Origin: Phanerodontia chrysosporium
Lineage: Eukaryota > Basidiomycota > Agaricomycetes > Polyporales > Phanerochaetaceae
NCBI GenBank assembly: GCA_001910725.1
Contig: MJGA01000002.1
Span: 124,001 to 188,000, forward strand
Length of the DNA stretch: 64,000 nucleotides
Direction: 5' to 3'
Notes under the pieces: generated by a model
Seen by the model: only the letters and a program-made list of their open reading frames with translations
Database searches by the model: none
Told to the model about the DNA's origin: nothing
Shown here: positions 37,636-47,739 of the stretch, piece after piece
Layout: each line of letters starts with the position of its first letter
Numbering within the stretch: the stretch's first letter is position 1
Translations under genes and position numbers: made by a program

Positions 37636-39968
37636 ATGCCCTCACATCGCCAGAATCAGTGTTTGCCGACCTCTTCTGAAGACGATGAACCCATAGCACG
37701 TACCTCTGGCGTACTGCAGAAATCGCGTGGGTGCAAAGAAGGCATCTCGATGAGCAATATCGTCGATGAACCCCGTCGAGAGCGGCGGAACACGCCGAAA
37801 AAGGACAAAAATGGTAAGTCACCATTCCTCGAGTTCTCTACGTTCATCTAACACAAGTGCTGCTGACAGAGAAAAATACAGAAGCTGCGCTCTTGCGAGA
37901 TATCGAGAAAGCCGCCAAGGATTTGGAGCGGAAGAGGAAAAAATTGAAGAAGAAGCAACGGGGTCGGTAAGCCCTGTACTATTTGCAAAGACAGGCTAAC
38001 GCTCTGCGATCCAACAGAGGCAGCTAATGCGAGAGAAAGCGAAGACGACAGCGGTGCTGAGCGCTCCGATGAGCCTGAAGAAGAGGAGCCTACAGTTGCG
38101 CATACATCAAAGGTCAGTACTCTCGACTTGTTTGGATTTCCCTGATGTCCTGACACTCTTACAGTTCGTTTCGCAAGGTGTATTCCAACTCAAATCCACA
38201 AGACGAACTGCCCCGCTACCCCAAGTGAGCCAAAGTCGCCCACTGCTCCTTCACACCGGCCAACAGCATCAAACACGCACGACAAGCCAGAACGCTGACC
38301 ATCGTAATCTCCGTCCTTTAATATCCCTTATTTCTATTCTGATCGCGACATAGCCTGCGGTACCAGCCCACCTGGCATACCTGTGGATGCCGGAGGGCCT
38401 CGAAACTCGGATCCGCACCCAGACAACTCCCCTGCAGTGGAAGAGGGGTATTCTACGTCACAAGAGGACGATCATGAGTTCCATAATCATGTTGATGGCC
38501 ATGAGAGCGCTGATACCGAGCTCCAAGGTGTGGCGCACAACCTAATACTTACAGAGGTGCAGTAATACTTATCTACCGCCGTGCTTTGACACAGAAGACG
38601 CATCTTCCTTCAGGGAACCGATGCTTAACCAATCCCGTCAGGCTTCAGTCACGCTGCGCAGTCGTGCACCAGCTTCGTCTTCATCCCCTCGTCACGGGAA
38701 CTCTCACATAGAGCACCGCACTCCCAACCCTAGCGCAAGTGACATTGCCGTCCAGCGCTCGAGCTACCGCAGTGGTGTGGCCACCCAAGGCTTCAGGCAT
38801 ACGCTGACATGCGGTCCAGAACGTGAACCGCAGCCAGTACACCACCATGACAGCGTTCATGGTACTAACTCTTCAGCTCGCCATAAGCGACAGCGGTCCC
38901 GCTCGCCTTTGCCCTCTGTTGAGGCCATGGTGTACAAGGACGGAACGACGAATGCACTGGCCGGGTTCCCAAAGGCAAGCGACTATGCGAAGGATATTGA
39001 GGTACTCATCAATCGTGTCGTCGATTACTACAGCGTCGCCCTATATACACGCCACGCTTTTCCGTCTGCAAGTGAAGCAGGAGTTTGGGCGCAGCAAGCT
39101 TGGTTGCAGACTTGCCAGGAAGCGAAGCGACACTTCCAACCGGCTGATGACCTTCAGGTGGTGAAGGCGGTGAGCTTCTGATCGTTTTGCGCATATTTAC
39201 TTATCCCTGAGGATTCCTGGCCCCAGATCGTAAAGCGAGCACCATCCATTCGATCCCACATTCGAGACCAGCTCAAGGGCGCGGTTCTAAGCCGGTATTC
39301 TATTCAGGACGATGTCTCGAAGGGCACGAACGTCACAGCCAATGCCCGCCGCATTACCTACCTCTGTAGCGGCAGGCCCATGCGATTTGCATACAAGGTA
39401 TAGTGCGCAACATGTCAACAGCATTGGCCCTTAGCTCTAACGTCTCCGTGACATAGGATTTCGATGCTGAGAGCCCTGAGCTCTACGCTGAAGACAACTA
39501 TATTCTGCAGGCATTGCAGAAGCAATTATTTCACAGTCAGGACGCCATTGGCGTCACCTGCAGTGAACAATTTAATCCAATGCTGGTGCCTGTTCTTGCG
39601 CTGCTATTCACATGTGTAAGTTAGACCGCTGATCTCATGCCGATCCTTAGCATTAATACTGATTGGCTGCTCATCAGGTCGAGTTCCTTCTTGATAAGTG
39701 GTCCACCGGTGAGGAGAATACCGGACTCGAGATGCGCACAAAGCCCTACCGCGAGAAATACGATGCACATGTCTTCCAGCTTACCGAGTGGATGGACTTC
39801 AACCCTGCTCTGACAGTGAAGCTCCGCAAAAGGATGTTCGAGCGAGTCCTGTGCGTAGTATGCTTGTTTACGTCTGTCTGTCTTCAATTGACGGCGAACA
39901 TCGCTGCTAGGCGTTACGGGAAGGTCACAATCCGCTCCGACACTGTGGCCGGCATGGCAGCTGAGTAG
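37636..39968 (+). CDS. DUF6532-domain protein carried by the Plavaka element
   Basis: About eight exons. The probable start is MPSHRQNQCLPTSSEDDEPI. The N-terminal half is charged and disordered, with a Lys-rich coiled stretch (LRDIEKAAKDLERKRKKLKK) and Ser/Arg-rich segments (RHKRQRSRSPLPSVE). The C-terminal half fits DUF6532: QTCQEAKRHFQPADDLQVVK, IRSHIRDQLKGAVLSRYSIQ, DFDAESPELYAEDNYILQAL, CSEQFNPMLVPVLALLFTC, then LEMRTKPYREKYDAHVFQL. The last exon is rebuilt across an intron (ERVL / RYGKVTIRSDTVAG) and stops at 39966-39968. DUF6532 is widespread in basidiomycetes and has no established function that I know of. Its position inside the TIRs makes it element cargo or an accessory transposition protein. 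No lesion seen. Confidence 0.75.
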
Positions 39969-40312
39969 AGGGAGCGTCTGCGAGCCGCACTTGCAAGCAG
40001 AACAGGTGATACTGACAGTGACTCTTAGTATACGCCCACTCGTCCTTGTACGACAAGATACTCATTATATATAACATGTCATGCATGCTGCCTTAGTACT
40101 ACTGCGTGCGGCGGATTGCTACCTGAGTGTTACAATCAAGTGCGACAGCATAGTAAAGCTATAGCTTGCTACAGACCTATGGGCGGTGCTATGAACTGCT
40201 CCGTAGCCCTATGGCGTTGCACTATGGCGCTCCCGTCACCTACGGATGGGGGTACTCTGCTCCGATGCTACGCCACGTCCAGAGTCTCCATGATGCTCCG
40301 CATCATGGTGAT

Positions 40313-40324
40313 TGTTTCCTGATG
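40313..40324 (-). repeat. Right TIR of the Plavaka element
   Basis: TGTTTCCTGATG on the plus strand, directly followed by CG and the resumed F-box reading frame. Confidence 0.85.
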
Positions 40325-40800
40325 CGTGCGCAGCCTCACCACACACAACTCCATGCACAGCCACACACTACTTCATATCGCACCAACACCCTCTACTCGT
40401 ACCTTACACACAGTCTCACTGGGCGACCTAGAAGCAGACTCTATGTCCAGAGTTCAGGACCTGCTAGTTGCGACAAGCCAGAATCTTCAGTGCTTGCGAA
40501 TGTCGTTCAGAGCCTTTTGGAATGAGATCAGTGGGTGCATTTGGACATAGACGCTGATGCCGTACCTGATCCATGTCGTTCCTTCTCTCCACAGAACGAA
40601 CTTCCCCTGTGGTGTCTCTCGCATGTTGCACCGCACTCCGCCGGCTTGAGCTGTCAGTCCGCTCAGACATCTCAGACTGGAAAGCCGCCTGGCATATCCT
40701 CGCGACGATCTCCACAGACACGACTGGTGCTCTGGAGGACATGGCCATTGAGATGTCCCCGCTGTCTTCCCTCCCCAATGACGACTCATCAGCAAAATAG

Positions 40801-41141
40801 TGGTAGAAATGTACCTCAATATACTCTGGTATCATAGCTGGATCACGGGATAATGCATGGATTGCAGGGACCACAAAGATATCACGAATTATTTGTCCTA
40901 CCCTATTCTTATTGCTTGGCGCGCGGGAAACTGCACCAACCGTGAGACGCCGATTATACCTGACACCCGGGCTATTTTACCGCAGCTTACCGCAAGCTGG
41001 AAAATATATCGTGGTTTACTGCGGCATTTTCCAGGCAGAGATTATCAGAATCCCCTGCTATTCCCATGGGTTTCCCAGCCTCGCACTCGGTATACATACT
41101 GCATACTAGTTCATATGATATATTATTGATGTATCTACTCC
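40801..41141. other. Intergenic, AT-rich
   Basis: It contains the local direct words TTACCGCAGC/TTACCGCAAGC and an imperfect GGAAAATA..TTTTCC palindrome (about 40975-41035). No coding signal seen. Confidence 0.4.
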
Positions 41142-42930
41142 TCAAGCTGTCAATGGCATCTTCACCATGAGCACGAGCATCTCCAAGCCGATGTTCGCTG
41201 CGGCGATTTGTGTGATCTCATCTAGCAGGTGGTGCTGTCAGTCCAAGGCTCGTGATAGACCAGGCGCTGATGCGCCTCGCGCCGCGCTGAGCTCACAAGC
41301 CGCGCCGAAGCCATGTCCGAGCAGGCGCCGAGCCGCCACCTCGGCCTCAGCCATGCGGTCCTCGCACCCTCGCGGACGACGTCAACACCCTGCCATATGG
41401 TCACCGCGGTCTCGAACACGCACGCCGCGCACACTGTGACGCCACACGCTCGCGTTCCGCGAGCTCCGCCGTAGGCGGTTTCGGTTTTTCTGTTTTTCCT
41501 TTATGTTCCTCTCACTCTTATTCCGTATATTCCCGATTCTTTAGACTATAAAACGTGTATCTACGAACACCCCCCCTCTCAAGCAATACAATCCCCGTTA
41601 CCTACGACCTCGCCTGCGACCGTCTCGCTGTGTTCGCACTTTCGCGCCCGTAAGCGCCCACGCACCGTCTCGTGACCCCTCGGCACCTCGCACGCACCCT
41701 CGAGTCGCCCTCGCTGGTCTCACTGACCGCCGTCTCACCCCCTCCGAGCCTGCTGGGTGTGGGTTGGGTTAGTTCATCTAGCCTAGCCGCTCCAGAGGCG
41801 CTTCAGCGCATACAACCCACCTTGGGTGTCGTAGCCCGGTGTAACCTCGACGATGTCCGCGAAGACGATCTTCAGGTCGGCCAGGCCAGGCCCTCCTTGT
41901 ATGCGTAGTAGAAGTAGCTTCCGTGCGAGACGGACACCTCCTCGCCCGGCAGCCACGGGCTGTCGGGGTCGTTCCAGTCAGTGGGCTTCTACGTGTCTAA
42001 TTGCACGGTGTGAGCACCACCGCATGGGAAGGGCACATGCAACACGTACCGAGGTGGCTGTCAAAGTGGATGACGCTGCGAGTGCCACGTTAGATGTACT
42101 GAGGCGCATATAACCACCGGGCGAAGTGGCGACGCACCTCACAGGACCGTACACCTGCGCGACGCCGCGGAGCAGCGGGAGCGTGATTGTGTGGTCGCCG
42201 CCCTGCAGCACACGAGATGAGCAGCCGACGTGTGAATGCGAGACACGGGGGACACACCAGCGTGAGCACGCGCAGGTGGAACTTGCCGTCCTTCGCGATG
42301 CTCTTCTTGCCCGCGGCTGCTTGCGCCGCGCCGCGGAGGGAAGAACGCGCGAGGAGCGCGCTGTTTGCGATCTCAAGCTGGCGCAGCGTGACCTTGTTGT
42401 CGACGAAGACCATCGCTGCGGGCACAGTGAGTAATTGGGAGGTTGTGGGTGTAGGAGCACACACGGACGTCGCCGCAGTCGACCGCGTCTAGATGGTCGC
42501 TCACGCGCAGCTTCATGGGCAGGTTGATCCGGTCGACGCTGAGCCACCGCGAGCCCTGGCGGACGCTGTTCAGGCTGAAGCGCGCTCTGCAAGTATAAGT
42601 CGTGAGGAAGAGGTATGGGCCGTGTGTGCTCACCCAGGGCGGTAGCTCATAGCAGTATCAAACAGTGCACCTGGAGTACATCTCAGTGCTATGTACCAAT
42701 GCAGAGGTGCAAGACTCACCAAGCACCGCACCGGTTGTGCACGTGCATCGTCTTGCACAGGTGGTCCCTCGTCTGCGATGTCGATGTCCTTCGTCTGGCG
42801 GTCAATTCAGGGCGTGAGACTTCTGTGCTGATGTCTTGTGTACAGTGGGTTCAGAATTATCCAGCTGTATCTTGCCCGACAGCGGGGCCTTGGGCGCTGG
42901 TGCAGACTCCTATACAGGGAGGGAGGGATG
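41142..42930 (-). pseudogene. Agmatinase/arginase-family (ureohydrolase) pseudogene
   Basis: Minus-strand exons show APLSGKIQLDNSEPTVH, ALFDTAMSYRPG, ARFSLNSVRQGSRWLS, MVFVDNKVTLRQLEI, GGDHTITLPLLRGVAQVYGP (first Mn-binding motif) and SVIHFDSHLDT. The next codon, where the family has Trp, is TAG. Sequence continues DWNDPDSPWLPGEEVSVSHG and SYFYYAYKEGLA, then jumps to DLKIVFADIVEVTPGYDT. The stretch that would carry the DIDxxDP metal ligands (about 100 residues) is missing. The last exon (DEITQIAAANIGLEMLVLMV) lies at 41142-41220 after an unusually long ~600-bp intron. Ureohydrolases release urea from arginine or agmatine. Two independent lesions make this a dead copy. Confidence 0.85.
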
Positions 42931-44558
42931 AAAAAGACATAGTGATGGTCGAAGCAGAAGGAATGAAAGCGCGGAGTGTACGCGCAAGCAGCTTAAGTGA
43001 CGCCCGGGAAGCTTTACAAGCCCCGCGTCATGGAGAGCAGCAACACATGCGCAGTTTCAACACGGGGCTCAGACTCAGTACCATGTCCCCATATAGTCGT
43101 CATGGAAAAGTCCCACTTAGGTCGGCCATTGGTCTTTCTATGCTAGCAAACTGTCAGCTGCTAGGTTCTGGTCCCGATGATTGTCTTGCGGCATCTTGCT
43201 CACACCCATGATATTCTGCAATTTAGTGAGGTATATATTATGCATCTGCAAGAGGTCCGAGAATATCTCGAAGCTTGCGAGGGAGAGCGAGACGCTGCGG
43301 TATCTACTGATCTCGCGCGGTATCTATTGCCGAACCGCGAGACGGGCGCTTTTCTCACCTTGTCCGCGAGCTACCGCGGCACATTTCTCTGACTATTTTG
43401 CTGATGCTACTGGGTGGCAATCGATGACTCTGCAATACGCGCAACGTATGAGACATTGTCTCTGCTCAATCGCAAGGGAAGGTTCAAACGATTCAAAATC
43501 AGAGAGGCGAGCTGGGCTGGTCTGCCGCGGTGCGACAGCAATGTTTTTCCCGATGTTCTCCGGAGATATGTCAGATGACTGTGCTGCGGCGGCATGGCAT
43601 TATTGTCAGTGCATTCTTTGTCTCCTGTTGTCCATGTGCTGAACGTGGCTGAGATGTCCTCGCAGCCATTCTTTGTCGAGTGACCAGTGAATGATCAGAA
43701 GTGAGCCTTGATGCCCCCTTTGTGACCCCGAACCGAAGATGAAGATGCTTTCCAGCAATTCCCACATTTTTCCAGCGGGTCTCATCGTGAACTCGCCCAA
43801 CTCGTTCTCGTTCGCGCTTTAGAATGCAAATAACGCGAGAAGGATTATGAGTCCTAATCAGTGAGGCGAGCCCCAGCTTGCGCTCCTGGTGTAACTTGCC
43901 TGAACATATGAACACGTGTAGTAGAATGTTGAACATTTGACGAATTACGAGCGCAGATGGCACGCCTGAGCAATGCATCACACGCTCGACGGTGTCCCAC
44001 CCGGCTGTCAACGCATCTACTGGCTCCGCGCTCCTTCTGTCGTACAACTATTGCACGGACAATAATGATTGCACGCTGTAGGAACTACAGTTCTTTGCGG
44101 ACACTGCAGTCCCCCTTGCTGCGCTGGCCGTTCCAGAGGACACGCTTGCACTCGATATCGTCCCCTTGCATACATGTACGAGTCACCTTACTCGCTATTC
44201 GGAGCAGCGAACCAGCGTCACGTTTGGATCGACGCCGCGTTGGCAAACCCGAGTAGACTTCCACGGTTCGGAGTGCACCGGGTCCGCGGTATCACGGGTC
44301 CTGTCATGGCGCCGATGCGGGAGCGCTGAGCGCTGCAGAGTAGCGGTTGCTTGCTCACGCGTTCGCAAGCCAGGGATTCAGTCTTCGCCAGGTATGGTAA
44401 TATAAGTCTACTAGTACCACATACGGATTGATGGCGCTTCAGAACCGCAGGGCTAACCAGAGTAATGCTAGGCTCTGGCATCAGGGGCCCTGTTGGCGAA
44501 CTCATTCTCCTCATCTATAGCGCTGCTCATGCAGGCTGGCTTATCTGGTGGCTCCTAG
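42931..44558. other. 1.6 kb without a recognised gene
   Basis: Open frames of 60-158 codons on both strands (for example minus 43571-44047, plus 44069-44329) resemble no family I know. The region ends at the truncated isochorismatase copy, whose missing 5' half may have been replaced by this sequence. Confidence 0.35.
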
Positions 44559-45134
44559 GCCCAAATGGTTCGCTCCTGCGCGAGATCATCGACATGCACC
44601 CGAAGGCGCCGTTCATCAAGCGTGTGGGCGAGGTCAACCCGTACGACAACGCTAAGTTCCGCGACGCCGTCAAGCAGACAGGCAAGGAGCAGGTCATCAT
44701 CGCGGGCATTCCGATTGACATATGTACGTGCCGCCTCCCCGTTGCGCACTCCTTTGACCCTAACGGTTTTTCAGGTCTGCGTCGCGAGCCTGGCGCGGTC
44801 GCTGGTCAACGACGGCTATGCCGTCTTCGTCAACAGCGACGCCTGCGGCGCGATCAGCGCCAGGACTGCTGAGGACGCCAACGACCGCATCCGCCGTGTC
44901 AACGCCCAGGTCCTGTCGCTCTTCGCGATCGTGTGCGACCTCATGCGCGACTGGCGCAGCACGCCCGGTGCGAACGAGCTCATCCCGTTCTCTGACAAGT
45001 ACGTCACACTCTGCTACGATGCTAGGTACGAGCTGACGAGCGACCACAGGTACCTGCCCGAGTATGGCATGCTGGTACGTGCGCATGACGCCGCAACCGA
45101 GGAGACCGATGCCACCTCTGGCATACCGATGTAG
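44559..45134 (+). pseudogene. Isochorismatase-like hydrolase, copy 2, 5'-truncated
   Basis: It begins abruptly at the second conserved exon (GPNGSLLREIIDMHPKAPFI, NPYDNAKFRDAV, VIIAGIPID) and continues CVASLARSLVNDGYAVFVNS, DACGAISARTAEDA and finally YLPEYGMLVRAHDA. The exon with LLVVDMQ, and so the catalytic aspartate, is missing. The splice donor after the PID codons reads GACATATGTACGT instead of GAC/GTGCGT, so a normal splice to the cysteine exon would shift frame. The sequence upstream of 44559 has no similarity to the other copies. This is a dead partial duplicate. Confidence 0.8.
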
Positions 45135-46064
45135 GGGCATTGGTAGCGTGTTTCATTGTATAACAGAGGCTCCCGACACAGCGCTGAATCATCTTTCTCG
45201 TCTACCATGGCGTGCTGAATGCGCAGTTGAAGGCCGACTAGCGTATGTAGTCACCAAGAGGTCCTTTATCCCTTTGCGATGCGGACTGGGCTGCTAGAGA
45301 ACGCTAACAACCAACACCTCGAGATACTGTCTCACTCCAGAGGTTTCCCATCTTGGGGCTTGAGCTTGAATGCCCAGGTTCGTATCGCCGGCTTCAGCAA
45401 ATGTTCAAAATGTATCGCGTCACACAAATCGATGCGCCGCACCACCCATGGCTAACGAGCCCCGACAATCCTGCCGCTCTCGACCATCCTACCGCAACAA
45501 GGTGGGCACACGACGTCACAACGTTTGGCTTGGCTCACATAACTTTGAGCCTAGTGGCCTCGCCACTCGCCAGGGTAAGCCCTACAGCACGCCTGCGGCG
45601 CGCCATCTCGGGGATTCGCTGTCAGCGAAGGGTACAGATAATTGTGAGCACGGCTACTATAGCCTGCTAAAAAGCCTGCGGTCTCGTCAGGTGCTCTGCT
45701 TTGTCACTCACACAGGTACGAGACATGGTCCCGCGCGAGGACATCGATCTCGAGCGCTGATGCTTGGATGCCCTTCGACAATTTGACCCTGGAAGACCAC
45801 CACGATGTGAGATACGCATCACTCAGCTTTCATAGAACAAAGGGTGCATGCGAAATACGTCCACACCCGGCGGGATGCGCTGCAAGATAGCAGGGATGCT
45901 CGAGGAGACTGTCGGCGAGCGTGGGGGAGTAGTCAGGCGTCTATCGAGGGCGCCGGGAATTGCGTCCGCGTAAGCGAGGCGCGCGGAGACATTGGCACAA
46001 TGCCCCACGACCATGACGTCCTCACGCATTCCACGGCTTATAAGGGCCTCGTCGATCTTGGTTT
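45135..46064. other. Region upstream of glutathione transferase copy 2
   Basis: 930 bp. TATAAG at 46039-46044 is the only promoter-like element noted. An open frame of 138 codons at 45370-45786 is unlike any family I know. Confidence 0.4.
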
Positions 46065-47477
46065 ATGACCAACATCTGCCTGCGACATCTCTCGTCAGGC
46101 CTTCGTCGACAACTTCTCCAGAACAACACCCGCGTATACCGCTCCTTCCCAGCCAGAATGAGCTTCACAACCGGCAGCACTCTCCAGCACCAGGAGGCGC
46201 AGCTTCAGGGCGCAAAGGACGAGACCGTCACCCAGCTCGAGCAGCGCGCAGCTGGCGGCGCCTCGCATGAGCTGCAGTCCGACATCAGCAAGATGAAGAC
46301 CGAGGACGACGGTTCCTTCAAGCGCAAAGCCGCGTCCTTCAGGAACTGGATCCAGCCAAACGGCGACTTCACTCCTGAGAAGGGTGCGTGTTCCCGCAGT
46401 CGATGTGTGCTCGTATTCTCACGCATGGCACACCAGGTCGCTACCATCTCTACGTCTCGTACGCGTGCCGTTCGTATCACGCTGCACCGTGTCCGCAATC
46501 GCCAACTGCTGACACGCTTTGACAGCTTGGGCCACCCGCACTCTCATCGTACGCAAGTTGAAGGGCCTCGAGGACTTTATCGGTGCGTCGCCGTCTTCTC
46601 GCAATACGCTCCTCCCTAACGGTACTATCAGGCGTGACGGTCGTGTCTCCGCGCATGGGCAGCAACGGTTGGCCGTTTGCCAACGTCGATCCCTTCCCGG
46701 CCGCGGACTCGGACCCGCTGAACAACGCGCAGCATGTCAAAGACCTCTACCTCAAGGTCAAGCCCGACTACGATGGTCGTTTCACCGTGCCTGTCCTCTG
46801 GGACAAGCATACCAGCACCATCGTCAACAACGAGAGCTCGGAGATCATCCGCATGTTCAATACCGCATTCAACCACCTCTTGCCCGAGGACAAGGCCAAG
46901 CTCGATCTCTATCCAGAGTCACTGCGGGCGAAGATTGATGAGGTCAACGACTGGGTGTACGACACCGTCAATAGTGCGTCACGCGTGTCTCTCCGTACCT
47001 ATCCTGTGCTAACCGTACCCCAGACGGCGTGTACAAGTCCGGCTTCGCGTCGACGCAGAAGGCGTACGAGGCCGCGGTCATCCCGCTCTTCGAGTCGCTA
47101 GACCGGCTCGAGAAGATGCTCGAGGGCCAGGACTACCTCATCGGGGGGCAGCTCACGGAGGCGGACATTCGCCTGTTCGTGACGATCGTGCGCTTCGACC
47201 CGGTCTACGTGACGCACTTCAAGTGCAACCTGCGCACGATCCGCGACGGCTACCCGAACCTCCACCGCTGGATGCGCAAGCTCTACTGGGGCAATCCCGC
47301 CTTCAAGGATACGTGCAACTTTGAGCACATCAAGACGCACTACTTCTGGTCGCATACCTTCGTAAGTATCCCCCGTGCTGCACAGGGAGGCGAGCTGCTG
47401 ACACGCGCGTGTAGATCAACCCGCACCGCATCGTGCCCATCGGCCCGATTCCCGACATCCTCCCTCTCGACGCCTGA
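46065..47477 (+). CDS. Glutathionyl-hydroquinone reductase (Xi-class glutathione transferase), copy 2
   Basis: Same fold and function as the gene at 5255-6742. The catalytic motif CPWATRTLIVRKLKGLED is rebuilt across an intron whose acceptor precedes CTTGGGCC. Other landmarks: GRYHLYVSYAC, SPRMGSNGWPFANVDPFP, VPVLWDKHTSTIVNNESS, IIRMFNTAFNHLLPEDKAKL, LTEADIRLFVTIVRFDPVYV and the terminal INPHRIVPIGPIPDILPLDA. Exon-intron structure parallels copy 1, with GT-AG introns throughout, though copy 1 has one extra intron near VTIV. ATG 46065 gives a basic, Ser/Leu-rich leader, but TATAAG at 46039 is so close that ATG 46158 (MSFTTGSTL) may be the main start. No lesion seen. Confidence 0.9.
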
Positions 47478-47739
47478 ATGTAATCCAAAAGGAATTGAAC
47501 AAGCAAATGTACACTAGTCACAGAATGGAATGTATCTGAATAGCGTCATCGATGGCAAGGGCAGTCCGTACGCGAGTGATTACACCGAGGCAAGTACAGT
47601 TAGAGCACAACAGTCCAACCCAGGCAAGCAAAAATGGAGGGTATAAAACATATCAGAGCGTGAGTCCATGTCGTGAAAGTCGTAACCAAGAGTCCAAGCA
47701 AGGAATAGCGAAAGTATAGATGTGTTGTCTCACAAAGGC

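Larger units (their letters stand above)
33925..40324. mobile_element. Complete 6.4 kb Plavaka-type DNA transposon
   Basis: The terminal inverted repeat CATCAGGAAACA is perfect over 12 bases (33925-33936 and 40313-40324). It is flanked on both sides by CG, consistent with a 2-bp target duplication; excision of the element plus one CG rejoins the F-box reading frame. It contains a Plavaka transposase gene (minus, 34112-37447) and a DUF6532 gene (plus, 37636-39968), head to head with a 190-bp shared promoter region. Subterminal regions (33960-34060 and 40140-40290) are rich in short GTAGC/CTATGG/GGAGC words that may be transposase-binding repeats. Plavaka belongs to the CACTA-like/KDZ group of DDE transposons expanded in agaricomycetes. 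Confidence 0.85.
33314..40800 (+). pseudogene. F-box/LRR-type gene interrupted by a Plavaka transposon
   Basis: The exon starting at 33314, right after an acceptor-like TAG, opens with an F-box: LPPELLNIIFAFLLVEKKQE, then LKSCTLVCQTWRTYAQTYLF. LRR-like sequence follows (FPQLQHLSLQDIFV). A single in-frame TAA at 33783-33785 is followed by more of the same frame (EEIPYSDITCLLNLFTEVDA..RRLA), which runs into the element at 33925. Past 40324 the frame resumes as VRSLTTHNSMHSHTLLHIAP..TLHTVSLGDLEADSM. An intron then leads to the last exon (VVSLACCTALRRLELSVRSD) ending at 40800. F-box proteins are SCF ubiquitin-ligase substrate receptors. The F-box of this gene differs from the cluster at 51.9-64 kb. 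The start codon was not found. Confidence 0.85.

Noticed and set aside
33925..40324. Retroviral or LTR-retrotransposon origin of the 6.4 kb insertion
   Set aside because: No reverse transcriptase, integrase or LTRs; the ends are short inverted repeats and the protein is a Plavaka DDE-type transposase.
41170..41440. Separate small gene in the 41.2-41.4 kb region
   Set aside because: The useful coding signal there (DEITQIAAANIGLEM) is the last exon of the agmatinase remnant on the minus strand; the plus frame is its shadow.
43571..44047. 158-codon minus-strand open frame
   Set aside because: No recognisable family and no support from flanking exons; left as unassigned.
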